From Opitutales bacterium (lineage in GTDB: Bacteria > Verrucomicrobiota > Verrucomicrobiia > Opitutales > Oceanipulchritudinaceae), in NCBI GenBank assembly GCA_020831485.1, contig JAFIGG010000025.1:1-45529 (forward strand): 45,529 nucleotides of DNA, given 5' to 3'. The notes below the pieces were generated by a model, which was not told the DNA's origin, ran no database searches, and saw only the letters and a list, made by a program, of their open reading frames with translations. Of this stretch, positions 9,470 through 17,837 are shown in pieces. The position numbers and the translations under genes are program-made. Each line of letters opens with the position of its first letter. The first letter of the stretch is position 1.

Positions 9470-10489
9470 ATGAATTGTTTTCGCTCACTCTTTTCTGCAG
9501 CGCTGTGCGTGCTGCTACCGCTTATGCTATCTGGTCAATCTTCCGAAACCCCACGGACGCCCGAGGTGACAACGGCGCCGCTCGACGATATTTTCATGCG
9601 CGACGCCTGTGTGTTGGTGGACCACGAGGCCGGGATGTATTACATGGTTGCCTCGTCCCGTGGGGCAGCCGTCAGGGCTTACACCAGCGAGGACCTGGTC
9701 AACTGGACGGGTCCCTACATTGTCTACCGAACCCCGGCGGAGATGTGGGGTGAGGACGTTCACATCCAGGGGATCTGGGCGCCTGAGATTCACAAATATC
9801 AGGACAAGTACTACCTGTTTGTGACCTTCAGCACCAATAAGCAGTTCGACGAGCAGTGGAGCCAGTGGTTCCAGTGGCGCGACCGGGTGATGCGGGGCTC
9901 GCAGGTTTTGGTGGCGGACAATCCGCTCGGGCCGTACGAAGCTTTTTCCAATGAGCCGCAGTTGCCGGCTGAGAAAATGACCCTTGATGGAACGCTGTGG
10001 GTGGAGGACGGGGTTCCCTACATGATCTACTGTCACGAGTGGGTGCAGGTCGTTGACGGAACCATGTCGAAAATCCAGCTTTCCGAGGACCTGTCGGAAA
10101 CCGTCGGCGAGCCGGTTGTTTTATTCCGCGGCAGCGACGCCCCCTGGGCCGAGCGGCAGGAGTATGGCAGCTGGGTGACCGATGGCCCCTGGTTGTACAC
10201 CAGCAAGTCCGGCAAGCTGTTCATGGTCTGGTCGAGCTTTAGCGAAGGTGGTTACACCGTTGGCCTGGCAATCTCTGAATCCGGCCGTTTGGAAGGCCCC
10301 TGGGAGCAACAAGCCGAGCCCCTTTACAGCGAGGATGGTGGCCACCCCATGCTTTTTGAAAGCCTGGAAGGTCAGCTGATGATGGCCCTGCACTCGCCGA
10401 ACACTGGCCCGAACCAGCGCATCCATCTATTCGAGATGGAAGACACTGGGGACACGCTGAAAGTGGTGAAGCGTTTGAATACGAAATAG
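9470..10489 (+). CDS. Secreted GH43-family glycoside hydrolase
   Basis: Probable exo-acting arabinosidase/xylosidase/galactosidase type enzyme with a five-bladed beta-propeller. The 339 residues begin with a signal peptide (about 1-22). Seen: candidate catalytic base D45 in MRDACVL, WAPEIH (103-108), pKa-modulating D173 in LDGTLWVEDG, and VTDGPWLY (237-244), where the canonical GH43 acid Glu appears as Asp (D238). That substitution may mark a subfamily or altered activity. It lies 51 bases after the phosphatase gene on the same strand, across a weak hairpin (9423-9443), so it is probably its own unit. A half palindromic repeat follows at 10492. The substrate cannot be fixed from sequence alone. 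Confidence 0.85.
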   Translation: MNCFRSLFSAALCVLLPLMLSGQSSETPRTPEVTTAPLDDIFMRDACVLVDHEAGMYYMVASSRGAAVRAYTSEDLVNWTGPYIVYRTPAEMWGEDVHIQGIWAPEIHKYQDKYYLFVTFSTNKQFDEQWSQWFQWRDRVMRGSQVLVADNPLGPYEAFSNEPQLPAEKMTLDGTLWVEDGVPYMIYCHEWVQVVDGTMSKIQLSEDLSETVGEPVVLFRGSDAPWAERQEYGSWVTDGPWLYTSKSGKLFMVWSSFSEGGYTVGLAISESGRLEGPWEQQAEPLYSEDGGHPMLFESLEGQLMMALHSPNTGPNQRIHLFEMEDTGDTLKVVKRLNTK

Positions 10490-10491
10490 TC

Positions 10492-10518
10492 GTAGCCCCG
10501 CGGCTTCAGCCCGGGGAC
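10492..10518 (+). repeat. GTAG-headed palindrome, family D half copy
   Basis: Begins GTAG and folds as CCCCG...GGC-TTCA-GCC...CGGGG. It matches the left half of the two 92-94-base elements around the RAYT gene (22705 and 23476), including the GGCTTCAGCC loop. The right half is absent. It lies in the gap between the convergent GH43 and MetE-like genes. Confidence 0.7.
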
Positions 10519-10546
10519 GCGCGGAATGGAAGCCGCAGATAATGCC

Positions 10547-11554
10547 TCAGCGACCCAGATACTTGTCGCGACCTTTCGCCAGGGCGGCAATCTTGCGGTC
10601 GGCGATGGAGCGTTTGAGCATCCAGAAACCACAGTCCGGGTGGATCCATTTGATGCGGCCTTCGCCGACGACCGAGACGGCCTTTTCGATGCGGCGGGCG
10701 ATTTCATCGGGGGATTCGACGTGGTTGACTTTGATGTCGATTACGCCGATGCCGAGGTCGATTTCCGGACGGATTTCCTTGAGTGCCTGGAGGTCGGAGT
10801 CGGGGCGGTGGGCCAATTCGAGGACCAGGTGATCGGTGTGCAATGCGTTGAGGAAATCGATGAGTGGCTGCCAGGCCCCTTTCTGGATCGTTTGGCCGCC
10901 GTAGTTACCGAAGCAGAAGTGGACTGCTTTCTGGCCCTTAGCCTGGTCGAGCACACGGTTGATGGCTTCCGCGGCGAGTGGCCCGTAGTCGGGGGCGCCG
11001 GGAATGTTGGCTTCGTCGACCTGGATGCAATCGATGTCGAGGTCGGCGACCTGCTCGGCGAGCACGTCGGCAATGGCGAGGGTCAGGTCTTCAAAGGATT
11101 TGTAATGGTAGTCCAGCAGTGTGCGGGACAGCATGAAGGGGCTGGTCAGGGTGAATTTCAGCGGCCCATTGGCGACGGATTGTGATTGTCGGCAGGCGGA
11201 TGGCAGGTCGAGAGTGCCCTCGTGCAGTGCTTCCATGACAACGCCGGCTGGCTTGCTGCGGAACTTCATACTGTCCATGGCCTGGAATGCTTTGGTGTCC
11301 GCGCGGCCCACTTCACCGCGGATGCCGCCGATCTTGCGGATAAAGTATTCAATCATGCCATTGGTATCCGGATGATTGACGTCGAAACGGTAGAGTTCAC
11401 CGTCCGTCGGCAGATCAATGCCGTTGCGTTTCTGGGTGTCGATCACGACCGCAGTCGCGTCTAGGATGGCCTGCTCGGAGGGCAGGGCGGCGAGCCAGTC
11501 AATTGGAGAGTAGGAACCAACAGTTGTGGTTTGAATTTCAGGAGTTTTGCTCAT
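10547..11554 (-). CDS. Core MetE-type methyltransferase (cobalamin-independent methionine synthase C-terminal domain only)
   Basis: Zinc-dependent methyltransferase related to the catalytic half of MetE, 335 residues from the ATG at 11552-11554 (an upstream TTG at 11587 is less likely). The zinc ligands of the family are visible: H212 and C214 in VHFCFGN, E246 in LVLELAHR and C308 in HPDCGF. Full-length MetE has about 750 residues with a polyglutamyl-folate-binding N-terminal domain; this protein lacks it, so it belongs to the short core-MetE group whose methyl donor is a corrinoid protein in some organisms and unknown in others. It probably makes methionine from homocysteine, but a different thiol acceptor is possible. 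It stands alone, with no corrinoid protein or folate enzyme beside it. Confidence 0.85.
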   Translation of the reverse strand: MSKTPEIQTTTVGSYSPIDWLAALPSEQAILDATAVVIDTQKRNGIDLPTDGELYRFDVNHPDTNGMIEYFIRKIGGIRGEVGRADTKAFQAMDSMKFRSKPAGVVMEALHEGTLDLPSACRQSQSVANGPLKFTLTSPFMLSRTLLDYHYKSFEDLTLAIADVLAEQVADLDIDCIQVDEANIPGAPDYGPLAAEAINRVLDQAKGQKAVHFCFGNYGGQTIQKGAWQPLIDFLNALHTDHLVLELAHRPDSDLQALKEIRPEIDLGIGVIDIKVNHVESPDEIARRIEKAVSVVGEGRIKWIHPDCGFWMLKRSIADRKIAALAKGRDKYLGR

Positions 11555-11646
11555 GTGGGATGGAGTATAGAGGGTTCGAAGGCACAAGTCCTTGCTGAAA
11601 AGGAAGTTTTATTGGCCAATTGGGCAGGTTGTCCAGCGGGACCGTG

Positions 11647-12411
11647 TTACTTGCGCTCGATTGCCTGCACTTTCAGGTTGCCGTAGTCGGCGATCAGGCC
11701 GGCCATTTGGCGAAGGCCGATTTTGCCGCCTTCGAGAATGGGGCCGATGTCCCCGGAATCTTCCCATTCGAGAATCTTCAGGCCGTTGATCGAGAAGCGA
11801 AAATAGGGACCGTATTTGATGATCTCCATTTGATACGGGCCCACTACATCGCGGACGGAGGGGATCGGGTCGCCTGCGTCGGCCACCAGGTGGAAGCCGT
11901 GGCTTTTGCGCAGATGAGAGGTCTGGAAGAACCGCTCTTCGAGCGGTTCGCCGTGTGCGTTGCGGCGGAAGTAGGCGACGTGCAGGGCATTTATGTCGCC
12001 ATCGAAATACTGTGGGTAGGCGCCTGTGCGCTCGGCCAGGCTGTCGTCAAACAAGTCTTCGCCATCGCGGCCCTTCGCCGCCAGCCAGAACATGGCGAGC
12101 CCGTCGTCGCGCCTCGGCTGGAACTCCCAGGTGATGCGGATGTTATCGGGGAAGTCGACCGGGCACCAGAGCAGGTAGTGGACCTCGGACTCCATGCGCA
12201 TTCGGCCGTTGGGGAAGGTGATGACCGGTTGGCCCTCGACGCTGGATTCAATGACCCAGCCTTCGATGTCCTCGAGACTCGAGAGTGCGTTTTTGTAGAG
12301 GGTTTTGCCGATTTCAAATTCCATTTTATCTGCAGATGCGGTCGCCAGTGCGAGGGCGCTGGAGGTTACTAGAAAAGTCAGTTTTTTGAATAGTGAGCTG
12401 TGCTTAATCAT
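11647..12411 (-). CDS. Secreted DUF1961-family protein
   Basis: Function not established. The 254-residue protein starts at the ATG at 12409-12411, directly followed by a lysine-containing n-region and hydrophobic core (signal peptide about 1-25, ending ATASA). The mature part is rich in aromatic and acidic residues (EGWVIESS, LLWCPVDFPD, ITWEFQPRRDDGLAMFW, FRFSINGLKILEW) and resembles the DUF1961 family, a concanavalin-like beta-sandwich often found next to polysaccharide-degrading genes. A role in binding or cleaving a polysaccharide is plausible but inferred. It lies 160 bases downstream of the CotH gene on the same strand, with two palindromic repeats between them. Confidence 0.75.
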   Translation of the reverse strand: MIKHSSLFKKLTFLVTSSALALATASADKMEFEIGKTLYKNALSSLEDIEGWVIESSVEGQPVITFPNGRMRMESEVHYLLWCPVDFPDNIRITWEFQPRRDDGLAMFWLAAKGRDGEDLFDDSLAERTGAYPQYFDGDINALHVAYFRRNAHGEPLEERFFQTSHLRKSHGFHLVADAGDPIPSVRDVVGPYQMEIIKYGPYFRFSINGLKILEWEDSGDIGPILEGGKIGLRQMAGLIADYGNLKVQAIERK

Positions 12412-12501
12412 AGACGTGAAACTGAGTCCAAGCGAATTTCGGTCGGATGGCCACAGTGAAATTGTTCTGACTGTCAGGGGTCGGATTTTGGTTAAGGGGG
12501 G

Positions 12502-12520
12502 CGGGCACGCCTCGTGCCCG
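12502..12520. repeat. Palindrome family B, CGGGCACG stem
   Basis: Perfect hairpin CGGGCACG-CCT-CGTGCCCG, 8-bp stem and 3-base loop. It lies directly before a family A hairpin in the CotH/DUF1961 gap. The same pair recurs at 32941-33027 and, degenerate, at 20360-20408. No T-run follows, so it is not a typical intrinsic terminator. Confidence 0.8.
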
Positions 12521-12538
12521 TTGCAGGTCCGTGGGATT

Positions 12539-12559
12539 GGACGGACGAGGCGTCCGTCC
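12539..12559. repeat. Palindrome family A, GGACG-AGG-CGTCC core
   Basis: Perfect hairpin GGACGGACG-AGG-CGTCCGTCC, 9-bp stem. The inner GGACG-AGG-CGTCC is constant in all copies in the window (20360, 32941, 33009, 34279); the outer stem bases change together on both arms. Confidence 0.8.
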
Positions 12560-12571
12560 CTCCCTTTGAAC

Positions 12572-15500
12572 TCAGGGAGCCTCAGCTGCAACCCATGTGT
12601 GCTCCGAGGCATCCCAGCGCAGCCAGGCTTCATCGTTGGCCCGGTAGGCCCAATTTGGCCCAATGCGGGAGGACAACCACAACCATGCTTCCAGGCTTTC
12701 GGACCAGATCCAGGCGCCGCGCAGGGAATTTTTGCTGCTGGCCGCGTAGATCCAGCCAAACTTGTGGTGGTAGACCCATTGGTTGTTGACGATGGCGAAA
12801 CGGCCGAAGGCGGCGCTTTGGTCCCAGGCACCGGCGGTGGAGGTCAGGTCACGCTGGAGGAAGTCGATGTAGGGCACGCCATCGAGCGTCATGTTGTCAA
12901 AACGGTTGTTGCCGGCGATGCCGCCTTGGCCTTGTTCGAACTCAATGCGGATGGCAAAGTCAGGGTTGTCATTGGCCGCTTCGATCTCATCGAAATCCCA
13001 GGTGTGGAGAATCGGATCGTCGGCGATGACCACGAGAGTTTGCAGCGGCTCATAATCGACTCCGTTCACCGTGTAGGACAGCTGCTGGATGCCTGCGCCC
13101 TGTCCGGACCGGCGGGTTTCGTAAGCAAAGCGCAGACTGTGAAAGCCATCCGAGGGCAGGGCGATGTCGACCTGGGCCCCAAGTGGATTGTTGATTCGCA
13201 GGTGACGGCCTGTGGGGACGTTCAAGCGGGCGTTTTCGCCGCTGAAGCCATTGCTGCCACCGTCTTGGACCTCTGTTTCGGTACCCAACAAAATACCGAT
13301 CGATGGATCGCCGCCGACCGTGAAGCTTGGTTCCAGCAAGGCAGAAAGGTTGTTCGTGTTGTTGAAGTGCCAGAAGTGCAGCAGTTGGTGGACTGGACCG
13401 GGTTCAAAGGTTGCGGTGAGGGTTGTGGTTTCACCGGGCAGGAATTCGATGCAGGGCGAATCGTGGTCCGGAAATTCAAGCCAGCCAGCAAAGGCATAGC
13501 CTGGATCCGGAACGGCGGTGACTTGGATCGGCAGGTCGGGGAAGTATTCTCCTGTCCACTCATAGGGGCGTCCATGCACCCAGTCGGCATATCCCTCTTC
13601 GAGGCGCAGGTGGTTGAGCTTCAGAACGCCTTTATCCGTATCCTGATTACGCAAGGTGATGGGTGTGGGTGTGCCTACTTCAAAATTGTCCTGCAGATGC
13701 TGCCAAACATAGGTATGGCGGATATCCGCGTAGTGCATGTGGTTGCCGAGGTAGCGTTCCCATCTTTCCAGGGAATAATCCCCGCGCCCCCAGCGTTGGT
13801 GATGAGGAATGATTTCATTGCGTATCGGGGCAGCCATTCCTGGCAGGATTTGCCAAGTGCGGTTTGGGCGGAGTGTTGTATTCATGTGGTCTGCATAGCG
13901 AACCAGAAAGGACTGGGTGAATTCTTCGCTCTGCCAAAGCAGGTTGATCAGTTCCACAGACCAATCCGGATTGGGCCAAGCTTCGTCCGTTGGGTTCTTT
14001 AGGTGGTCGAACATATCAAGACGGGGATAGTCCTCATAGACAATGAATGCGAAATCCAGATCGTAAAGGATCCAGCGCCAGCGACCGTCATGCCCTTTGG
14101 GTTTGTCGGGGTGATAATCGGTCTGTAACCGCCAGAAATCGATGTTGTTGCCCGGCCAGTCCCAGTTAGCTATGAAGGTTTGCGCAATAATGTAGTCCAT
14201 GTAGTTGTCGACATCCATCATCTCCTGAACCTTCGCGTAGTTTTCCGGATCATTGAGGTCGTTGGCACGCATGAAATCGAGCATGTCCAGGTAGTGCTCG
14301 TTCGAACCCTCATCGACTTCCGCATTGCCTGTGAGTATATCGATTTGATCTGTATCCACCCCGTATTGCTGGGCTATAAAGTATTTGTCAATGCGTTCCC
14401 GTATGTTGTGAATCCCCCAGTATTCACCATTGAGAAACAGCACTGAAGGCTCGTAAGCCTGGTATTCAAAATCCATGTTTCTCAGCAGCCGATGCAGAAA
14501 GGCATCGAGAAGCATGGTGTTCGAAAAGTGGAACCAGTCCTGTCCTGAATTGCGGAGAATCAGGCGACTGAAATCCTGGTAAGGCCGCTCTTGAAAAAAA
14601 GGATAACTCAATCCGTTCCCTCCATGCAGACTTCCGCGATCATACAGACGCAGTGATTTTTGAGGGTAAGCACGGGTGCTGCCACCATGGATGCGCATGA
14701 ACAGATGACCGTGTGTCAGGCTTTCCCAGGAGGATGAATCAAAGTATTCAAACGAGATAGGCCGCTCCCAATTAGCTCCCCGCTGGAAGTAGTTGGCGTA
14801 GGGGTCACCGTTCTCGCCAGTGAAATCGTTTTCTTCATGTATTTTTCCAGGCACATATATCCCTGTTTCATGGCCGAACAAATGCTCTGGATCGGTTACA
14901 ATGGATATAACGTTGATATCGAATCGGCCCATCCACTCGGGACCGACAAAGTAGGTTCCGCTCCTGGGTTCAAGTGTCAGGTAACCTTCTTTGTATGGAA
15001 TGGCAGTGAGAGTGTTGGCTTTCATCACCTCGCCGATAGGTTCTTCCCAGCGCATGTATCCAGGCACTTGGGGCGGGTTAGTGGGGATCATCGAAATTCC
15101 ATTTGGCTCGCCCGCCCGGGAGGCGAAAGTGATCGGTTCCGTATAGGGCTCGGCCTGAGTGTGGTCGCGGGTTCCATCCAGCGAGTAGTACAGTTCGACG
15201 CCTGATTCCGGGCCTTTGTAGCTGATAGCGACAGTGACCTCATCGCTGTAGAATCCGGGAACGACGCTAAAAGTCGGAGAGCTCAATATGCCGAGATAGC
15301 CGGTTGTGTCGTTGGTGGCTCCCGGTGTAGGGTTGCTAAAGTAGTAGAAATTGTAGATGTCTGGATAGCCGCGGCCATAGGAAATGTCGCGTGGAATCTG
15401 AACATTGGGCAGTTCGTCCACCCTGGTCCCGTTGGGCGCCGTTAGCAGCACCGGTTCGCCCGCGGAGCTGATGCCGAAATTCGTGTGCAACTCACTATTG

Positions 15501-15808
15501 GGATCGCGGCGATCCTTGCCCGAGGGCCAGACCAGCAAGTATTCATCCGGGCCGATCACAACGCCGTCCGGGAAGACCCAGCGCATTGGTCGCTCCAAGT
15601 CGTCGGAGAGGCCATATCCGCTGAGGTCGACGGCCGTGTCTCCGCTGTTCCACAGTTCAATCCAGTCCTCAAAATCGCCGTCTTCATCCGCAATGGTTAG
15701 GCCGTTGGAAGACATGACTTCGTTGATTACAACATCCGCCAGCAGGGTTGTTGACAACAGCTGAAAGCCCATAGAGGCGATTAAAAGTAAAAACCCAATT
15801 CTCACCAC
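12572..15808 (-). CDS. Large secreted CotH-kinase/lamin-tail protein
   Basis: Secreted or surface protein of 1078 residues. Domains in order: signal peptide (about 1-24), lamin-tail-like domain (about 26-150, with INEVMSSNG and DEDGDFEDWIELWN), a beta-sandwich possibly CBM/FN3-like (about 170-290), a CotH kinase-like domain (about 300-640, with HGGSTRAYPQKSLRLYD, NGEYWGIHNIRERID and WRWILYDLDFAF), an InlB B-repeat-like stretch (VTAVPDPGYAFAGW), a laminin-like module, and an aromatic C-terminal tail of about 65 residues rich in Trp. CotH proteins phosphorylate spore-coat proteins in Bacillus; the target here is unknown. The start is a GTG at 15806-15808; an ATG 12 codons in is an alternative. 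This fusion type is common in Verrucomicrobiota and Planctomycetota. Confidence 0.85.
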   Translation of the reverse strand: MVRIGFLLLIASMGFQLLSTTLLADVVINEVMSSNGLTIADEDGDFEDWIELWNSGDTAVDLSGYGLSDDLERPMRWVFPDGVVIGPDEYLLVWPSGKDRRDPNSELHTNFGISSAGEPVLLTAPNGTRVDELPNVQIPRDISYGRGYPDIYNFYYFSNPTPGATNDTTGYLGILSSPTFSVVPGFYSDEVTVAISYKGPESGVELYYSLDGTRDHTQAEPYTEPITFASRAGEPNGISMIPTNPPQVPGYMRWEEPIGEVMKANTLTAIPYKEGYLTLEPRSGTYFVGPEWMGRFDINVISIVTDPEHLFGHETGIYVPGKIHEENDFTGENGDPYANYFQRGANWERPISFEYFDSSSWESLTHGHLFMRIHGGSTRAYPQKSLRLYDRGSLHGGNGLSYPFFQERPYQDFSRLILRNSGQDWFHFSNTMLLDAFLHRLLRNMDFEYQAYEPSVLFLNGEYWGIHNIRERIDKYFIAQQYGVDTDQIDILTGNAEVDEGSNEHYLDMLDFMRANDLNDPENYAKVQEMMDVDNYMDYIIAQTFIANWDWPGNNIDFWRLQTDYHPDKPKGHDGRWRWILYDLDFAFIVYEDYPRLDMFDHLKNPTDEAWPNPDWSVELINLLWQSEEFTQSFLVRYADHMNTTLRPNRTWQILPGMAAPIRNEIIPHHQRWGRGDYSLERWERYLGNHMHYADIRHTYVWQHLQDNFEVGTPTPITLRNQDTDKGVLKLNHLRLEEGYADWVHGRPYEWTGEYFPDLPIQVTAVPDPGYAFAGWLEFPDHDSPCIEFLPGETTTLTATFEPGPVHQLLHFWHFNNTNNLSALLEPSFTVGGDPSIGILLGTETEVQDGGSNGFSGENARLNVPTGRHLRINNPLGAQVDIALPSDGFHSLRFAYETRRSGQGAGIQQLSYTVNGVDYEPLQTLVVIADDPILHTWDFDEIEAANDNPDFAIRIEFEQGQGGIAGNNRFDNMTLDGVPYIDFLQRDLTSTAGAWDQSAAFGRFAIVNNQWVYHHKFGWIYAASSKNSLRGAWIWSESLEAWLWLSSRIGPNWAYRANDEAWLRWDASEHTWVAAEAP

Positions 15809-15864
15809 TTCAACTAATGGATTTGCAGGTTTTAAGACAACCGAAAAGCTTGACTAGCGCGTGA

Positions 15865-15884
15865 GTGATAACATAAGTTATAAC
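15865..15884. promoter_or_regulatory. Inverted repeat directly before the antitoxin start
   Basis: GTGATAAC-ATAA-GTTATAAC, 8-bp arms with one mismatch and a 4-base centre, ends at the base before the ATG of the AbrB-type antitoxin. A TTGACT (15850) lies upstream. Toxin-antitoxin promoters are usually controlled by the antitoxin at such palindromes, so this is a candidate autoregulatory operator. Confidence 0.5.
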
Positions 15885-16115
15885 ATGGCTATCGAAACCA
15901 AAGTACGCAAGATCGGTAATTCCCTCGGCATCGTGCTTCCCAAGGAAGCCCTGCAGGTGCTTAAAGTTGAGGAAGGACAGTCCCTTTACCTGACGGAGTC
16001 CCCGGATAATTCCCTGCGAATCACCGGGGATCGGCCGGGATTTGAGGAGGTCATGAAAGTGGCTGAAGAGGGTATGAATCGCTACCGGAACGCATTGCGG
16101 GAACTGGCCAAATGA
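15885..16115 (+). CDS. AbrB/MazE-type antitoxin
   Basis: Small DNA-binding antitoxin of 76 residues. The N-terminal half is a SpoVT-AbrB swapped-hairpin domain (METKVRKIGNSLGIVLPKE type, here beginning MAIETKVRKIGN). The C-terminal helix (VMKVAEEGMNRYRNALREL) should wrap and inhibit the toxin. I chose the ATG at 15885 over a GTG at 15861 because the AbrB fold begins there and the upstream bases form an inverted repeat. The stop overlaps the start of the Doc-like toxin gene by ATGA. Doc toxins usually pair with Phd; pairing with an AbrB-type antitoxin is a known but less common arrangement. Confidence 0.88.
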   Translation: MAIETKVRKIGNSLGIVLPKEALQVLKVEEGQSLYLTESPDNSLRITGDRPGFEEVMKVAEEGMNRYRNALRELAK

Positions 16116-16492
16116 ATGAACCGTATTGGTTAAGTCGAGAAGTGATTTTGACCGTTCATGATTCGTTGCTCTCCCGTTTCGGAGGGAGAGGTGGTATCCG
16201 GGGCAGTGGTATGCTGGATTCCGCCTTGAATAAGCCGATTCAGCTGTTCACGTATGGCAAGCCCAGCCTCTTCGATTTGGCCGCAGCTTACGCTGCAGGT
16301 ATCATTGGAAATCACCCTTTCGGTGATGGCAACAAACGTTCGGGGTTCATGGCTGCTTATGTATTTCTTGGAATCAATGGCCATCGATTGAACGCCCCTG
16401 AAGAACAAGCGGTTTTACAAACACTCGCGCTGGCTGCCGGAGAGATCGGTGCAGACGAGTATGCCGTCTGGTTAAAGGCTTCTGTCCAATAA
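16112..16492 (+). CDS. doc: Doc-type Fic-domain toxin
   Basis: Toxin of the death-on-curing branch of the Fic family, 126 residues. P1 Doc phosphorylates elongation factor Tu and stops translation. The Fic motif is complete at 68-76 (HPFGDGNKR), and the N-terminal GIRGSGMLDSALNKP segment is typical of Doc. The gene overlaps the antitoxin gene by four bases, so antitoxin is made first. The pair sits as a two-gene insertion between the CotH gene and the mannonate dehydratase gene, flanked downstream by palindromic repeats, in keeping with TA modules as mobile accessory genes. Confidence 0.92.
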   Translation: MNEPYWLSREVILTVHDSLLSRFGGRGGIRGSGMLDSALNKPIQLFTYGKPSLFDLAAAYAAGIIGNHPFGDGNKRSGFMAAYVFLGINGHRLNAPEEQAVLQTLALAAGEIGADEYAVWLKASVQ

Positions 16493-16514
16493 TAACATTC
16501 ACAAGAATAGGTGG

Positions 16515-16535
16515 GGCGGTTTCGCCGAAACCGCC
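16515..16535. repeat. Palindrome family C, TCGCCGA core
   Basis: Perfect hairpin GGCGGTTTCG-C-CGAAACCGCC, preceded by AGGTGG. It is followed by a second, imperfect family C hairpin at 16569-16589 in the opposite orientation. Other copies are at 32846 and 35472. The TCGCCGA centre is constant and the arms covary. Confidence 0.75.
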
Positions 16536-16568
16536 GCGATTAGTCAGTGGTTCCTACCTTAGGCCAGC

Positions 16569-16589
16569 GGCCGTCTCGGCGAGACTGCC
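16569..16589. repeat. Palindrome family C, imperfect copy
   Basis: GGCCGTCTCG-G-CGAGACTGCC with one mismatch; read on the minus strand it has the TCGCCGA core. About 25 bases further, 16609-16623 reads GTAGGGCCGTC on the minus strand, suggesting a broken partner copy. Confidence 0.55.
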
Positions 16590-16619
16590 TCGGCACGGCG
16601 TAGTGCAACGAAGACGGCC

Positions 16620-17834
16620 CTACCTTTTGGTTTGCCATCGCAGTCCGTGCATCAGGCCGCGGATTTCGGCGAGGCCGCGGAGGCGGCCGATGGCGGGGTA
16701 GCCGGGGGTGATTCCGACGGGTTTGTCCAGGTCGTCCAGCATGACGTGGCCGTGGTCGGGGCGGAAGGGGATTTGCCAGTCGGCGCGTCCTTTGGCCTGC
16801 CGGCGGTCCTGCTCTCTGAGCAGGGCATGCACAATTGCGGGCATGTCGGCGGAGCCGTCGAGGTGTCCGCCTTCGTGGAAACTGCCGTCTTCGTTGCGCT
16901 GTGTGTTGCGCAGATGGGCGGCGTGTATGCGGGGACCAAACCGCTTGACCATGGTGGCGAGGTCATTGTCGGCCCTGGCACTGAAAGAGCCGCTGCAGAA
17001 GCAGAGGCCGTTGGCGGGGCTGTCGACCATGGAATAGATGGCATCGATGTCGTCTGCAGTGCTGACGATGCGCGGCAGGCCCAGCACGGAAAAGGGTGGG
17101 TCGTCTGGATGGATCGCCATTCGCATTCCAAGTGCTTCCGCGACAGGAATGACTGTATCCAAAAACCGCTTTAGATTGCTGCGCAGTTGATTGGCATCGA
17201 TTGCCTGATACCGATCGAGCATGCGGCGAATGTCGTCGACGGAAAGTCCCCACTTCACTCCGGGGAACACATCGATGATCGATTGGATAAAATGCTCGCG
17301 AGCATCCGTAGCCAAGGACTTCCACCAGTGGGCGGCGGATGCCTGTTGGTCTGCGGAATAATCCTGGTCGACTCCTGGACGCTGCAGGGCATACAGCTCA
17401 AAGGCTGCAAAGTGAATGGGATTGAAACGCAGGCAACGCGCTCCACCGGGAAGCTCCCAATTCATGTCGGTGCGTACCCAGTCGAGCACCGGCATGAAAT
17501 TGTAGACCACTGTTTCGATGCCGACCGCAGCCAGGTTGCGCAGGGTCTGGCAGTAGTTGTCGAGCAGTCGGGCGGTGTCGCCGGTAGCCGTTTTTAAATC
17601 CTCGTGCACCGGAACTGACTCGACCACCCGCCAGCTCAGGCCGGCGGCTTCTATGGCTGCTTTACGTTGCTCAATGGCTACGGGAGTCCAGCATTCGCCG
17701 TAAGGGACCTCGTGCAGGGCGTTGAAAATGGCCGTGGCGCCGGTCTGGCGGATGTGGCTGAGGGGCACCGGATCGCCCGGACCAAACCAGCGGAAGCCTT
17801 CCTCGAGCAGGGTTTGTCTGGACGGATTGGCCAT
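16620..17834 (-). CDS. uxuA: D-mannonate dehydratase
   Basis: Dehydrates D-mannonate to 2-keto-3-deoxy-gluconate (EC 4.2.1.8) in glucuronate catabolism. The 404-residue TIM-barrel protein shows the family signatures VYNFMPVLDWVRTD, AIHPDDPPFSVLGLPRIV, LCFCSGSF and AAHLRNTQ, which carry the metal-binding His and Cys residues, and ends with FRPDHGHVMLDDL. Length is normal for the family. It starts 3 bases after the stop of the SDR gene, so the two form an operon for the two consecutive steps fructuronate > mannonate > KDG. Cytoplasmic; no signal peptide. Confidence 0.95.
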   Translation of the reverse strand: MANPSRQTLLEEGFRWFGPGDPVPLSHIRQTGATAIFNALHEVPYGECWTPVAIEQRKAAIEAAGLSWRVVESVPVHEDLKTATGDTARLLDNYCQTLRNLAAVGIETVVYNFMPVLDWVRTDMNWELPGGARCLRFNPIHFAAFELYALQRPGVDQDYSADQQASAAHWWKSLATDAREHFIQSIIDVFPGVKWGLSVDDIRRMLDRYQAIDANQLRSNLKRFLDTVIPVAEALGMRMAIHPDDPPFSVLGLPRIVSTADDIDAIYSMVDSPANGLCFCSGSFSARADNDLATMVKRFGPRIHAAHLRNTQRNEDGSFHEGGHLDGSADMPAIVHALLREQDRRQAKGRADWQIPFRPDHGHVMLDDLDKPVGITPGYPAIGRLRGLAEIRGLMHGLRWQTKR

Positions 17835-17837
17835 GGC

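Noticed and set aside
12502-12559. Intergenic palindromes considered as intrinsic terminators
   Set aside because: None is followed by a T-run on either strand, and several copies lie upstream of genes. Only the hairpin at 41248 meets the terminator criteria.
12305-14002. 565-codon open frame on the plus strand
   Set aside because: Antisense to the CotH and DUF1961 genes and running through their intergenic palindromes; no family signature.
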